Assembly (NCBI RefSeq): GCF_036324505.1
Contig: NC_086370.1
Location: forward strand, 1,431,259-1,495,258
DNA from: Eleginops maclovinus
Lineage: Eukaryota > Chordata > Actinopteri > Perciformes > Eleginopidae
Direction of reading: 5' to 3'
Length of the DNA stretch: 64,000 nt
The notes under the pieces were generated by a model that saw only the letters and a list, made by a program, of their open reading frames with translations, had not been told where the DNA came from and did no database searches. Below, piece by piece: positions 1 through 11,029 of this stretch. How positions within the stretch are numbered: position 1 is the stretch's first letter; each line of letters begins with the position of its first letter. A program made the position numbers and the translations under genes.

Positions 1-138
1 AGGTACCTGTGCATCACGGCGACGTCAGTCCCCGCAGAGCGGGTGTTTTCGGTGGCTGGACTGAAGTTCACCAGGCTGTGGTCGCGTCTGACCCCAGAGC
101 ATGTTAACGTGCTTCTCTTTCTCAACAAAAATCAGTAG
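1..138 (+). pseudogene. hAT transposase, C-terminal end only
   Basis: An open frame runs from the first base of the window to a TAG at 136-138 (45 residues). It carries the hAT dimerisation signature: [12 protein letters not shown] at about residues 10-21, then [15 protein letters not shown] just before the stop. This helix packs against the catalytic core in hAT transposases of the ZBED1 type. The rest of the gene lies outside the window, so whether it is intact cannot be judged. The following 500 bases end in a hAT terminal repeat, which fits this being the 3' end of the same element. Confidence 0.85.
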
Positions 139-649
139 ACTGGTGCTGAAGTTGTATGTGAGTTACTGGTTATTTTTATGAAGCTTTATTAATTTACCAA
201 ATTCATGTTAGGTTGGCTAATCTCTCTCTCACCCTCTTTCTCACCTTTTTGGATAGTTTTGAGTTACATTTGGCAAAACCTGTCAGACTAAAAGTATTAT
301 ATATTTTTGGTTAAGTTATTGTTTAACATGATTGTTTTTTTATATTATTATTATTTTGGGGGGAAACAAGGGTCAGTTGTGTTCATAAGCACTGGCTTCT
401 AGCTGCAAGCTCCGCTGCTTAAGAGCACAGCAGCGCATATTTTCAAGTTTAACCATTGAACGGATCCGGTTGAACTGCCACAAAAGTTGTCCATCTTGTA
501 AGTTTAACTGCCACAAGAGTTGTTCATCTTGTAATAAATCTCTCAATGAGGAAAACACACTGTTTTTTGTATATTAATGATTAATCAAAAATCGATCGTT
601 AATTCATCCGACGATCGATTAAGACAATTTAATCGAATGCCCATCCCTA
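139..649 (+). mobile_element. 3' noncoding part and terminal repeat of the hAT element
   Basis: AT-rich noncoding sequence follows the transposase stop. It ends in a terminal sequence (about 586-649) whose reverse complement begins TAGGGATGGGCATTCGATTA, the usual form of fish hAT ends. Base 650 starts 28S rRNA sequence, so the element was inserted into the ribosomal relic. The first eight bases after the end, GTCAAGGG (650-657), should be the target duplication; its partner lies left of the window. Short open frames on the minus strand here look like chance. Confidence 0.7.
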
Positions 650-1032
650 GTCAAGGGCTGACTTTCAATAGATCGCAGCGAGGGAGCTGCTCTGCTACGT
701 ACGAAACCCCGACCCAGAATCAGGTCGTCTGCAAGTGACCCTAGGTTCTCCACAAACATGCAGTGCGAGATAGGAAAGGGGCGACCATCATCCGACCGCA
801 CCCCAGGCCTTTCAGGAACGGCTCTACTCACTGACCAAAGCCGGTTATCCAGGGCCAACCAAAGATCCATGGCGCTATGGTATCGTTATGTCCTGGCGGG
901 ATTCTGACTTAGAGACGTTCAGTCATACTCCCACAGATGGTAGCTTCGCTCCATTGGCTCCTCAGCCAAGCACATACATCAAATGTCTGAACCTGCGGTT
1001 CCTTTCGTACTGAGCAGGATTACTATTGCAAC
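650..1032 (-). pseudogene. 28S rRNA relic, piece 1 (3' end of the gene)
   Basis: Read on the minus strand, this matches the 3' end of vertebrate 28S rRNA. It includes the stretch around 664-715 that is nearly invariant in animals, the segment at 893-935, and the segment around 960-1020. The middle (730-880), a variable expansion region, is much altered. Several substitutions in normally fixed positions show that this is not a working gene. It continues in pieces at 7092-7273 and 8595-8997 once two LINE insertions are removed. The match rests on my knowledge of the 28S sequence, not on an alignment. Confidence 0.9.
1017..1032 (+). repeat. target site duplication, left copy (Tx1-type LINE)
   Basis: GGATTACTATTGCAAC here recurs at 7076-7091 with one mismatch (GGACTACTATTGCAAC). 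The two copies bracket the LINE exactly, and the 28S sequence resumes after the second. Confidence 0.9.
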
Positions 1033-1159
1033 GACTTCCGGTCTGTCTAATGGAGGAATAGGTCGCACGCCGGGAGAGCTCTGTTGAAATCCTATCCAAA
1101 ACTGCAGTATACCTGCTTATTTGCACCAGCTAACTTGTGCGGCCTTGTCTGAGAGACCA

Positions 1160-1612
1160 ATGAACATGGGGAAATCTACCAAGAAGCAAAGTCAGTCCGT
1201 TGACGGAAAATCCTCCGACAGTGGAACAGACGACTGCACGCTAGCTAGCCAAAACGTAAAGCATGCAGCTAGCCAAGCACAGCTAACGCTAACGCTGGCT
1301 CACATGGAGAAGCTTCTCCACTCAATGGAGGAACGCATCATAGCCAAATTATCCGTTCAACTTTCGGCTGACCACGCTATCATTGACCGTCACGACCAGA
1401 CAATTCAACGAATGGAAGAGGCACTCAACGACATGGAGGCCAGACTAATTACCCTCGAATCCACCTGCACAGCCCTGTCCAAGGAAAACGAGAGTCTCAA
1501 ACTTAAAGCGGACGACCTTGAAAACAGATTGAGACGTAATAATATCCGTATAATTGGCTTACCTGAGAGAATTGAGGGCTCACAGCAACCGCCTTTGTGG
1601 AGGTGTTCCTGA
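1160..1612 (+). pseudogene. LINE ORF1 protein (coiled coil), broken
   Basis: The ATG at 1160 opens a charged, Ser/Lys-rich N terminus. A long amphipathic stretch (roughly residues 45-125) follows with heptad-like spacing of leucines and the text MEERIIAK...MEEALNDMEARLITLE, a coiled coil as in L1-type ORF1. The segment NRLRRNNIRIIGLPE marks the start of the RNA-recognition-like domain. The frame is then lost near 1600 and continues in another frame to about 1740 (AVDRARRVAAALPDQ, then KERILKLAREF), after which the C-terminal domain is missing. In working elements ORF1 coats the LINE RNA. An upstream TTG-initiated extension is not needed. Confidence 0.75.
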
Positions 1613-1893
1613 AGGAGGTGTTTGGTTCAGAGGCCTTTCCTTCTCCCCCGGCTGTCGACAGGGCCCGCAGGGTGGCTGCCGCACTTCCAGACCAAGGAGC
1701 GCATCCTGAAGCTAGCGAGGGAATTTAAATTCACCAGGCTCCGTCTTTCTTACTTATGTGCATGGATTTTGTGTGGAGCTAAACCCGGGACAGACAGACT
1801 TTTGTTGAACTTTTATAGTTGGTCCACACAACGCTGCGCCTCTTTAATGACAATTAAGATGCACAAAGACGCCCGGTCAGATAGATGCGCTCA

Positions 1894-1972
1894 TTCACAC
1901 ACACACACACGCATACCCGCACGCACGCACGCACGCATACACACACCACACTCCACACACCACACACAAAAT
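1894..1972. repeat. (CA)n / (CGCA)n microsatellite
   Basis: Dinucleotide CA runs and CGCA repeats lie between the end of the ORF1 remnant and ORF2. They probably expanded after insertion and have replaced part of the ORF1 C-terminal coding region. Confidence 0.9.
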
Positions 1973-2321
1973 AGTTTTCCTCCATGTTACCTACTTACGT
2001 TACGTAAAGTTCTACCATTCATTATAACCAGTCTCTCAGGGTTTTTTGCACAAGTTCATGTGAACCTGTATACTATTTTTGCTAATTTTACTGCTGATAA
2101 CAGAGTTTTGTGTAAGTTGGGTGTTGTGAACTGGCAGTTAAGATCACAGTTCGAGTTCCACGTCCCCTCTGGGATGCTGTCCTTCACCAAGTTTTTTTTT
2201 TTTTTTTTTGTGTTTTATGCCATCTGTTCAGTTTCCTTTTTCTTCTCTTTTTTTTCTTTACCCTACTCCACTCCCCCCTTCACCCCTACTGCTTGTATTT
2301 ACCTCGCTAACCTCTTAGAAC

Positions 2322-5300
2322 ATGACAACTGCATCTAACTGCAATCAAACTCAGCCCATCCACTTTATATCTTTAAATACTAAAGGTATGAATAATTGGG
2401 TGAAAAGACAGAAAATAGACTCCTATCTCCGAAAGCTACATTCACACATAGTCTTTCTACAGGAAAAAACGATCAGGCTAAGTATCTCAAGAGGGGATGG
2501 GTTGGCCAGGTTTATCATTCACGGTTTAAAGCCAAATCAAGAGGGACAGCTATCCTCATACATAAGGAAATTCCATTTCAAATTAAGGAGGTGATCGCTG
2601 ACAGAAATGGGAGATTTGTCATTGTCTCGGGTCGGTTATTTGCCAGCCTTGTCATTATGGTGAATGCTTATGCTCCAAACTGTGATGATTATAATTTCTT
2701 TAACAAGCTATTCTCAATCATACCCGATGACAACAACTACAATTTGATAATAGGGGGAGACTTTAACTGTGTGCTTAACACTGCATTGGATAGATCATCC
2801 AGCAGGGATCAACCTCTCACCAAATCTGCCAAAGTTATCAACAATTTTATTGTTGAAAATGGTGTTTCTGATATCTGGAGATTTAAATTCAACAACAAGA
2901 ACGTTTTTTCCTTTTTCTCCAATGTTCATCACACATACACCCGTATCGACTACTTTATTTTAGATAAGAGATTACTGGGAAATGTTAGCTCCTGCTCTTA
3001 TCACAGTATTACAATATCAGACCGTGGAGCAGTTTCATTTCAAATAACATTACCGAACTCCTTTAGACCCTCTCGCAACTGGAGACTTAACTCCCTCCTC
3101 CTAGCTGACAAACAATTCGTAACTCATATTATTTCTCAGATTGTTTTTTTTCTTGAAACTAATGCTTTCCCAGAAATCTCTCACTCAACCTTATGGGAGA
3201 CCCTTAAGGCCTACCTTCGTGGGCAAATAATAGAATTTTCATCCAGGGCAAAAAAAGCAAGAGAGTCCGGAGATTGATAATCGCTACTCATTATCGCCTT
3301 GTCCTGAACTTTTTAAAGAACGGCTACGCCTACAGACAGAATACAACTTACTTTCCACAGACAGAGCCACACATCTACTTACAAAATCTCAATTCGCTGT
3401 TTATGACTCGGGTGATAAGGCTGGCAGGCTACTGGCCCGGCAGGCTCGTCAAGCCCAGTCCTCTCGTCTTATTCCTAAGATTCATAATAAAACAGGAGAA
3501 ATAGTAACAGACCACAAGGAAATCAAGTGTGGGATAATTCTTCACAACTCAACCATTTCTTTGACAAACTTCCTTTCCCTTCTGTTCCAGCCGAAAAAAA
3601 ACTCTTTATTGGGAGGTCAGATCTCCAAAGAAGAAATTCTGAAAGCGATCAAATCTTTAAAATGTAATAAAACACCTGGACCGGACGGTTTTATTTCAGA
3701 ATTCTATAAAAAATTTGCGCATCAACTATGCCCCTTGCTTAAAGACATGTTTAATGAATCCCTCTCATCTGGCCTTCTTCCACCTACTTTACGACAAGCT
3801 GCAATAACTCTCATACCAAAAGGGGGCAAAGACCCACTTCAATGCATCTCATATCGTCCAATCTCCCTACTTAATGTAGATTACAAAATTCTAACTAAGG
3901 TCCTAGCATCACGGCTGGAGAAGATCACTCCGCAGTTAATCTCTTCAGACCAAACTGGCTTTATCTCAAAACAGACACTCCAGCTCCAATCTCCGCAGGC
4001 TTTTTAACATTGTTTACTCGACTTCATCCTGCTCTCCTGAAATGGTGATATCTCTTGACGCTGAAAAAGCATTCGATCGAGTTGCAATATCTTTTTTTTA
4101 CACTTAAAAAATTTGGTTTCGAAGACTCTTTTATCTCATGGATTAAACTCCTCTACTCTCAACCGCTAGCCACTGTAATTACTAACGGACAACATTCTGG
4201 AAACTTCCCTCTTGGCAGAGGCACACGCCAAGGCTGCACTTTATCTCCCCTTCTGTTCGCCATTGCCGTGGAACCTCTAGCCATAGCGCTAAGACAATCC
4301 GATGACTTCCTTGGTGTGACACGCGGAGGCATTACACACAAAATATCCTTATATGCCGATGACATTATTTTATATGTTACAGACCCACTCACATCTGTCC
4401 CCCCTATTCTCAATATCCTACATCAATTTGGGAAAATCTCAGGCTACAAAACTAATTATGAAAAAAGCAAGATGTTTCCCCTCAATAAATCTGCCTCTTT
4501 AATCCCTGCAGCAAACTTCCCATTCAGAATTGTCAAAAAGGGCTTTAAATATCTTGGATTGAGATTACATCTTCTTTTTCATCTCTCTTTACCAAGAATT
4601 TTGGTACTTTATTCGAAAAATGCAAAAAAGACATGTCTAGATGGATGAACCTTCCACTGTCCATAATCGGTCGTGTTAATCTAATTAAAATGTCTGTGTT
4701 ACCAACATTTCTCTACCTTTTCCAGAGCATCCCTATCTTGATAAAAAAGTATTTTTTCACTCCTTGGAGAGGAGCATATCATCCTTTATTTGGAATGGCA
4801 AACCTCCAAGAATTAGGAGAAATGCACTTCAGAGACCTAAAAAAGTTGCTGGCCTGGCCCTACCCAATTTTATTCACTACTATTGGGCATGCAACATAAA
4901 AGCACTGTTACAATGGATGAGGGGAGCTGAACCTGACAGGGGTGAGACCTGGGTACAATTGGAACAGTCCTGTACTCCATTTAATCTGCGTTCTGTACTA
5001 TGTGTTCCGTCACCTCCTCCTTTATGCCAATTCAAATCTAATCCAGTGGTATATTACTCCATCAGAATTTGGTCACAGTTCAAAAGGCATTTCAGTTTGC
5101 AAACAACATCGATACACTCTCCCCTCAAGAATAACTACAACTTCCCTCCCTCCCTCTCTGACTCTACTTTTAGGATCTGGGACTCGAAGGGCATTAAATC
5201 CATTGGTGCTCTGTACGTTGATGGAAAATTTGGATCATTTACACAACTTTCTCAATTATTTAATCTACCAAAATCTAACTTCTTCAGATATCTCCAGATT

Positions 5301-6057
5301 AGGAATTTTGTAAAAAAAAAAGTCTTCCTCTTTTCCTGACCGTCCTATGAACAATGCCGTCGATCATATTCTCTCATTAGCCCCATGCAACAAAGGTCTA
5401 GTTTCTATTCTCTATAGTACTATAAGCAATATCACTCCTTTATCTCTGCAGGATGTCCGGAACCTTTGGGAGAACGACTTAGGTGAGGAAATAGCAGATG
5501 AACAATGGCAAAAAATGCTGGACTTAATACATACCTCTTCCCCGTGTGCTAGGCACAGGTTAATACAACTTAAAATTGTTCTGAGAGTCCATTATACCAA
5601 AGCAAGGCTGGCGAAACTGTTCCCTAATATAGACCCTTCATGTCCTCGCTGTGGCAATCAACCAGCAGATCACATGCACATGTTCTGGTCATGCCCCAAC
5701 CTCAGCACATTTTGGGGCAACATTTTCAGTGCTTACTCCAAGATGTTTCAAAAGGACATCACTCCCAACCCTATATGTGCCTTATTTGGTTTCACTCCTG
5801 TAGCCGGCTCCCTTAAAGGTAGAGCTCAGGCAGTCACAGCTTTTACCTCCCTGATCGCTAGACGACTGATCCTTCTCTCCAGGAAGGACCAAGCACCTCC
5901 CAACTTTACAAGATGGATTAGAGACACTATGCACTTCCTTAAACTTGAGAAAATCAGATACACACTGAAAGGCTCTTTGCAGAAGTTTATACAGATTTGG
6001 ACCCCCTTCTTAGATTTTTATGATAGTCTTCAAGTACCACTAAACCAGGACGAGTAG
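2322..6057 (+). pseudogene. LINE ORF2 (endonuclease / reverse transcriptase), broken
   Basis: Pieces in alternating frames follow the usual ORF2 order. Endonuclease: ISLNTKGMNN near 2370, frame change near an A-run at about 2465, then IIGGDFNCVLN near 2750 and RIDYFIL near 2945. The catalytic SDH motif reads SDR (near 3020), so a key histidine is lost. Reverse transcriptase: KTPGPDGF near 3670, SYRPISLLNVDYK near 3850, SSDQTGFIS, a frameshift near 4010-4055, then GTRQGCTLSPLLFA, and YADDIILY at 4352. Thumb and connection follow in two further frames. The last open stretch (5347-6057) holds CPRCGNQPADHMHMFWSC, the C-terminal zinc motif. The enzyme would nick DNA and copy the LINE RNA at the target; this copy is inactive. 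Confidence 0.85.
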
Positions 6058-7075
6058 GGTCCCCCACCCCCTCCTTTCTTTCTTTTAATTACTGTGCTGC
6101 CTTCAGGCAGATATAAAACATTTTGGGACTTTTATTTAATGTGAAATTCATTTAGCAGGAATACTTTTATTTTGACATAATGTCACAGTGTTAGAAACAG
6201 GAAGTAGGAAGTAGGGAGTTGGAAGTTAGTTGGAGCAAGGTTAGCTAATGTTAACATGCTGTGAAAGGGCTCCTTCTCACGAAACGCGGACTCATTTGCC
6301 CCAGCAGAGGCATCACTTGTATGTATTCCTTTCTTAATGTTGTTAAACTTTGTTGTAATTTATAATTTCATAGTTTATGTCGAATTCATGTTGTTAAAAA
6401 GCAGTTATAAAAGTAAATGGTTTAAAAACGATTTTTTGAAGATGTTAGCTAAATGTTAGCTACAGGTCAGTTTAGGCACTGCAGTCAACAGTGAATGTCA
6501 AGGTCATTAGCTTAGCTTGTCTAGTTGATGTATGTTAACTTTCCAACCAAGTAGAATCTAATTATATTTCTCATTGTTTTATTTTTAGTTTCACTTTCCT
6601 GACTTTGTGATTTTGTGAAGAATTTCAATAAAGACTGCATCACGGATAAAGGAAAGTTTAGCTCACTGTCTAGCTGGGTTCCCACACCTTAGTGAGGACA
6701 GTACAATTACTCTTTATTTACTTTTTTATTTTTATTTTTATTTTTCCATTGTTTTTATTCGATTTCCTTTTACTTCTTTATAGACTGATATATTTTGTTA
6801 TCCTTGTACATTGAATTATATCCTAGGTAATGGCACTTTTCCTATATACTTGATGTGACAAATATATTGAACAATTACTGTTATTAAATCTGAACTCGAG
6901 GGGACAGCTGGGATTGATGGGGAGGGTTGATTGGGTGGGATTGGGAGGGATGGGCAAGGGAAATTGGAATTCATCTGGACTTTGCAGCCATTTTATGTTT
7001 GTGTACATTTCTGACTAATGTGTGCTGCTAACAAAGTGCAATATAACTTGAAAATTCAAATAAAAATTGTTAAAA
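6058..7075 (+). other. LINE 3' untranslated region with an unexplained 0.5-kb segment
   Basis: The 3' region ends in an AT-rich stretch before the target duplication. From about 6185 to 6702 the composition changes. This part contains an AATAAA at 6629, ends near a TGGGTTCCCACACC motif, and is bracketed by ACAGT on both sides (6185-6189 and 6698-6702). It could be a solo LTR or another short insertion, but I cannot name it and the 5-bp match could be chance. Confidence 0.4.
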
Positions 7076-7091
7076 GGACTACTATTGCAAC
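7076..7091 (+). repeat. target site duplication, right copy (Tx1-type LINE)
   Basis: Second copy of the 16-bp duplication seen at 1017-1032, differing at one base. The 28S sequence continues directly from here (ACAACATATCATCAGTAGGG). Confidence 0.9.
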
Positions 7092-7101
7092 AACATATCA
7101 T

Positions 7102-7154
<53 letters not shown>

Positions 7155-7273
7155 ATATAAGTGGGTGAATAATCCAATGCTTGGTTAAATCTGCTTCACA
7201 ATGATATGAAGAGCCGACATCGAAGGATCAAAAAGCGACATCGCTATGAACGCTTGGCCGCCACAAGCCAGTT
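7092..7273 (-). pseudogene. 28S rRNA relic, piece 2
   Basis: Minus-strand 28S sequence continuing from piece 1 across the LINE. It includes the motif around TAGGGTAAAACTAACCTGTC and the block at 7220-7273, which are close to invariant in vertebrates. A handful of substitutions are visible. It stops at GCCAGTT where an L2-type LINE was inserted. Confidence 0.92.
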
Positions 7274-7629
7274 CAAGGTTTCAAGGTTTCAAGGTTTTAT
7301 TTGTCATATGCACAGCAGATACAACGTATATGTTGGCAATGAAAATCTTATGTCGCGTGCTCCTCCAACAACTCCACATACATGGTGCAAATAAGATAAA
7401 TTAAAATAGTGCAAAAAGAGAGAAGAATATTTACAATATCAACAATAAAGATTTGAGGATGTGAAATATATACATATTTGGAATACATTGAAAGTATTTA
7501 AACACTTTACACTGTTGAATGAGGAGGTATGGACAGATGCATATATTATGTATAGCAGATGTATATGGCAGATATGTATAATATATAGATATGTATACTA
7601 TAAACAGATATGTATGGCAGATGTGTATA

Positions 7630-7665
<36 letters not shown>

Positions 7666-8594
7666 ACTATAAAAAGATTTGAGTAGACATTCACACAGCT
7701 CAGGAGTTCAGCAGTCTTATAGCCTGTGGTATAAAACTGTCTCTGAGTCTGGTAGTCTTGGTCCGGATGCTGCGGTACCGTCTGCCAGACGGCAGCAGAC
7801 AGAACAGACTGTTGCTGGGGTGATTGGGGTCCTTTAATATCCTACCGGCCTTCTTCCTACACCGCTGGGTGTAGAGGTCCTCCATGGATGGCAGCTCCGT
7901 CCTGGTGATGTGCTGAGCAGTTTTCACCACCCTCTGTAGAGTCTTACGGTTGAGGGCGGTGCAACTGCCATACCAGGCGGTGATGCAGCCAGTCAGGATA
8001 CTCTCGATGGTGCACCTGTAGAAGTTGCAGAGTATCCTGGAGTCCATGTTGAACTTCCGCAGCCTGCGGAGGAAGAAGAGCCGCTGTCGAGCCGCCTTGG
8101 ATATGACCCTGGTGTGATGTGTCCATGTCAGGTCCTCACTGATGTTTACCCCGAGGAACCTGAAGCTGCTGACTCTCTCCACTGGAGTCCCGTCGATGGT
8201 GATGGGTGTGTGTGCCTCTCTCTGCCTCTTCCTGTAGTCCACAATCAGCTCCTTTGTTTTGCTGACGTTGAGATGGAGGTTGGTGTCCTGGCACCAAGAT
8301 GTCAGGGCTCTGACCTCCTCTCTGTACGCCGTCTCGTCGCCGTCTGTGATCAGGCCGATGACGGTCGTGTCGTCAGCAAACTTGATGATGGTGTTGGAGC
8401 TGTGTTGCCACGCAGTCGTGCGTGAACAGGGAGTAGAGGAGAGGGCTGAGCACACAACCCTGAGGGGCTCCGGTGTTGAGGGTCAAGGTGGAGGATGTGA
8501 TGTTCCCCATCCGCACTGCCTGGGATCTGCCCGTTAGGAAGCTCATGATCCAGTCACAGAGGGCGCTGTTGAGCCCAAGGTCCCTGAGCTTAAT
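7274..8594 (-). mobile_element. L2-type LINE copy 1, 5'-truncated
   Basis: Reverse-oriented LINE. Its 3' tail is a short tandem repeat (CAAGGTTT in plus orientation) at 7274-7295, followed by a 3' UTR with TA-rich stretches. The coding end (stop at 7700) reads leftward from [14 protein letters not shown] to a stop after IRLLNS. It is truncated in the reverse transcriptase, at the position matching about 26810 of copy 2. Relative to the full copies a 2-bp loss near 8404 shifts the frame, so the first residues upstream of the FADD motif are out of register. AGTT at 7270-7273 and 8595-8598 is a likely 4-bp target duplication. Confidence 0.9.
7628..7656. repeat. (TA)n microsatellite in the L2 3' UTR
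   Basis: An uninterrupted TA run, also present with different lengths in copies 2 (near 27760) and 3 (34493-34514). It belongs to the LINE 3' UTR. Confidence 0.9.
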
Positions 8595-8997
8595 AGTTAT
8601 CCCTGTGGTAACCTTTTATCTGACACTTCCTGCTTAAAACCCAAAAAGTCAGAAGGATCGTGAGGCCCCGCTTTCACGGTCTGTATTCATACCGAAAATC
8701 AAGATCAAGCTAGCTTTTGCCCTTCTGCTCCACGGAAGGTTTCTGTCCTCCCTGAGCTCGCCTTAGGACACCTGTGTTACCGTTTAACAGGTGTACCGCC
8801 CCAGTCAAACTCCCCACCTGCCACTATTCCTGGAGCGGGTCACACCAGGCGGTAACACCAGAAGCGAGAGCCCGCTCGGAGCTCGCCTCACCGGGTAAGT
8901 GAAAAAATAATAAGAGTAGTGGTATTTCACCGGCATCCGAAGCCTCCCACTTATTTGACTTATGAGTCAAATTCAACAGGGTCTTCTTTCCTCGCTA
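8595..8997 (-). pseudogene. 28S rRNA relic, piece 3
   Basis: Minus-strand 28S sequence resumes at AGTTATCCCTGTGGTAAC and runs through the conserved block near 8640-8820 (AAAACCCAAAAAGTCAGAAG, CTCCCTGAGCTCGCC). It passes the degenerate expansion segment near 8840-8960 and ends at TCAACAGGGTCTTCTTTCC. Beyond about 8997 the match is lost. Insertions, deletions and point changes mark it as non-functional. Confidence 0.88.
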
Positions 8998-9284
8998 TAC
9001 TCGTTTCATACCCGAGGAGATGGTCAAGACACAGGTCAGATCAATGAGATGACAAGTGGTAGGTAACGTGTTTTATCGAAATGCCTTTGACTGCGGAGGG
9101 GAGTGGTTGCAAGAGAGACATAGAGGGAGAGAGACAGAGAGAGAGAGATATCAAAACCTGTGGTAAAAATGTGCATGTGTGTATGAGGTTGTGTTAGAAA
9201 TTAAAAATAAATAAATAACAAAAAGATATTTAAAAAAACAAAAACGCAATATGGGCAGGGATAAATCTTTGGTAGTCCAACTCT
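8998..9284. other. unassigned, with a GA-rich simple repeat
   Basis: No gene or element recognised. A purine stretch of AGAGAG type occupies about 9115-9150, followed by AT-rich sequence. Confidence 0.5.
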
Positions 9285-9936
9285 TAAAAAGTTCCCCTAT
9301 TATGAAAAATGTGCTTTCTTTTATGCATAAATATGTATCCCCGGTGTGTAAGGAGAATCACAAAGTGTCAGAAAATTACAACCTTCTCTCTTTTCATCCT
9401 TAACTAAATCGTTAAAAACGAGGGTACAAACGAGCAGATCCAGATTTGCTTTGGTTATGACTTTGTAATCGAAATGTTTGCTGGCCTTACATTGAATCCC
9501 TGGCAAAGTCCAGCCCACGTGACACGTCCAAACCCATCATCCACAATATACCGTTCGAGCTGAATCCTCTCGAGCACCTCTGCGTCTCTGTGCAGGATGT
9601 CTGCAGGAGAGACTTAGAGTTGTTGTATATATAAACATATAATGTCACTGTTTTAGTGCTTCAGAAATAATGCTGGATTTTGTTTGGAACATAATATGGT
9701 GTTCAATCATGGCAGCATTTAGCTGAGTTTCTCTGTTAGAAACTTCTCTCTTATTCAAAAGTTTCAAAGAAGAGGCCACAAATGTATACAACCACATGTG
9801 TGCAATCTTTCAAACATGACATTGTTATTCTGTACTCTGGGAAAATAAGATTGGCCCCTTAAAAGGTCAAGAGACAGTAACCTACACATCTGTAACATGT
9901 GAACTGAGCAGGCTAATGTGTAAAAATTGGAATGTG

Positions 9937-9979
<43 letters not shown>

Positions 9980-10545
9980 TGCAAATCGCTATATAATGTG
10001 TACGATTCTTGCGATCATTTCGGAGACACTGCGCGTTGGACTGCTTGGGAGTAACGTGGTGTTTTCACATTATTATGCTTGTTACGTAACAATATAATAT
10101 TTAACACCATCCATTTCTTTGTATGTGTCTTGATGTGTTTCTACTGTCCTAATGTTGTGAGTGTATAAGGTTTCGGATTCACAACAACAGAATCAACACT
10201 TTCTAAAACGGGGCTGAAACAGAGGGATAGCGGACATGCTAAAATGCATGATCTGTTTGGTATTTTGAGCAAAACACGTCAGAGACATGTTTTTTTATAT
10301 ATTTGAGAGGAGACCTTTAAGTTGCATCAAGTCCAGCGTAGCCTCGTGGGTCCACCAGATGTTGAACTTCAGGTCATACCGGATATTACTTATTAGGTAG
10401 CATGTAGGTTATTTTGTATCGTATATGAGTAGAGGGAGAATGAAGTGGAGTTACATACTAAACACACCGCCTCTACCTCTCACTCATTGAAGCTGCAATA
10501 ATACGTGTTTAATAACCAATAAACCTCAGAACAATTGTATAAGAT
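9285..10545 (+). repeat. left arm of a palindromic DNA-transposon cluster
   Basis: From TTAAAAAGTTCCCCTATTA at the outer end, this arm is an imperfect inverted match to 12405-13412, whose outer end reads TAATAGGGGACCTTTAAG. Shared landmarks in inverted order include the stretch near 9300-9440, the CAACAACTCT-type stretch near 9620, the block at 10200-10330 (against 12690-12850) and the block at 10396-10545 (against 12405-12540). TTAA at both ends suggests a TTAA-targeting superfamily (piggyBac or Kolobok type), but no transposase is visible. A (TG)n run at 9938-9976 lies inside. Confidence 0.65.
9938..9976. repeat. (TG)n microsatellite
   Basis: Mostly pure TG dinucleotides with single GC interruptions. 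Confidence 0.95.
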
Positions 10546-11029
10546 ATTGTTGCGAAAATGTTCGTTGTTTGAAGACCAAGAGGTGGTCAAAAGTAGACCA
10601 GGAAACTTCTAGTTTAAATGAAAGAGTATTTATTAATGCAATAGTGTAGTAGGTTTACAAGGGAACACAGCTGTGGCCCTTAAATCTAATTCACTGGTCC
10701 ACAGTTCACACGAAGCAGTTATATGTCTTCAGTTGCAAGGATAAAAGACACAGTTCCTATTTCAAACATCATGTTTTATATTCCCCCTCATACGTGGCCT
10801 TCTTCAGCTGGCTGACATTGGAGGGCCGGGTCCATGACGTATTAGGCTACGTCATCTTCTTCCGTAGTAACTTTCTCAAATTACCTTTGCTCCCGTAATT
10901 TATCCAACATTCGAAAGTCATTTAAACACACATTAATAATATTAATAGAATGTTCTTGAGTGAGAGTTGAAAACGGTGTGTTTAATAGGTAACTCCATGC
11001 ATGATTCTCCTTCTACTCGTATATTGATT
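10546..11029. other. unassigned insertion between palindrome arms
   Basis: No coding potential or recognised element. Short stretches near 10800-10870 (GGCTGACATTGG, GGGTCCATG) resemble 12320-12370 and suggest the same LTR-like or MITE-like material. A segment at 10968-11010 repeats part of the block at 10440-10480. Confidence 0.4.

Larger units (their letters stand above)
1033..7075 (+). mobile_element. L1/Tx1-type LINE, near full length, dead
   Basis: A six-kilobase non-LTR retrotransposon in sense orientation: 5' leader, ORF1 (coiled coil), ORF2 (endonuclease, reverse transcriptase, C-terminal zinc motif), 3' untranslated region and a short A-rich tail with AATAAAA near 7060. It is flanked by a 16-bp duplication of 28S sequence. 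Both reading frames are broken by several frameshifts, so this copy cannot move itself. L1 against Tx1 clade cannot be settled by eye; the ORF1 coiled coil followed by an RRNNIRIIGLPE motif and the ORF2 C-terminal zinc motif fit either. Confidence 0.85.

Noticed and set aside
1622..2338. Long open frame with poly-F and HTHT stretches between ORF1 and ORF2
   Set aside because: Only its first 40 codons match LINE ORF1 text; the rest translates a microsatellite and T-rich spacer.
650..8997. Functional 28S rRNA gene
   Set aside because: Interrupted by two LINEs, bounded by a hAT, and altered at conserved positions.
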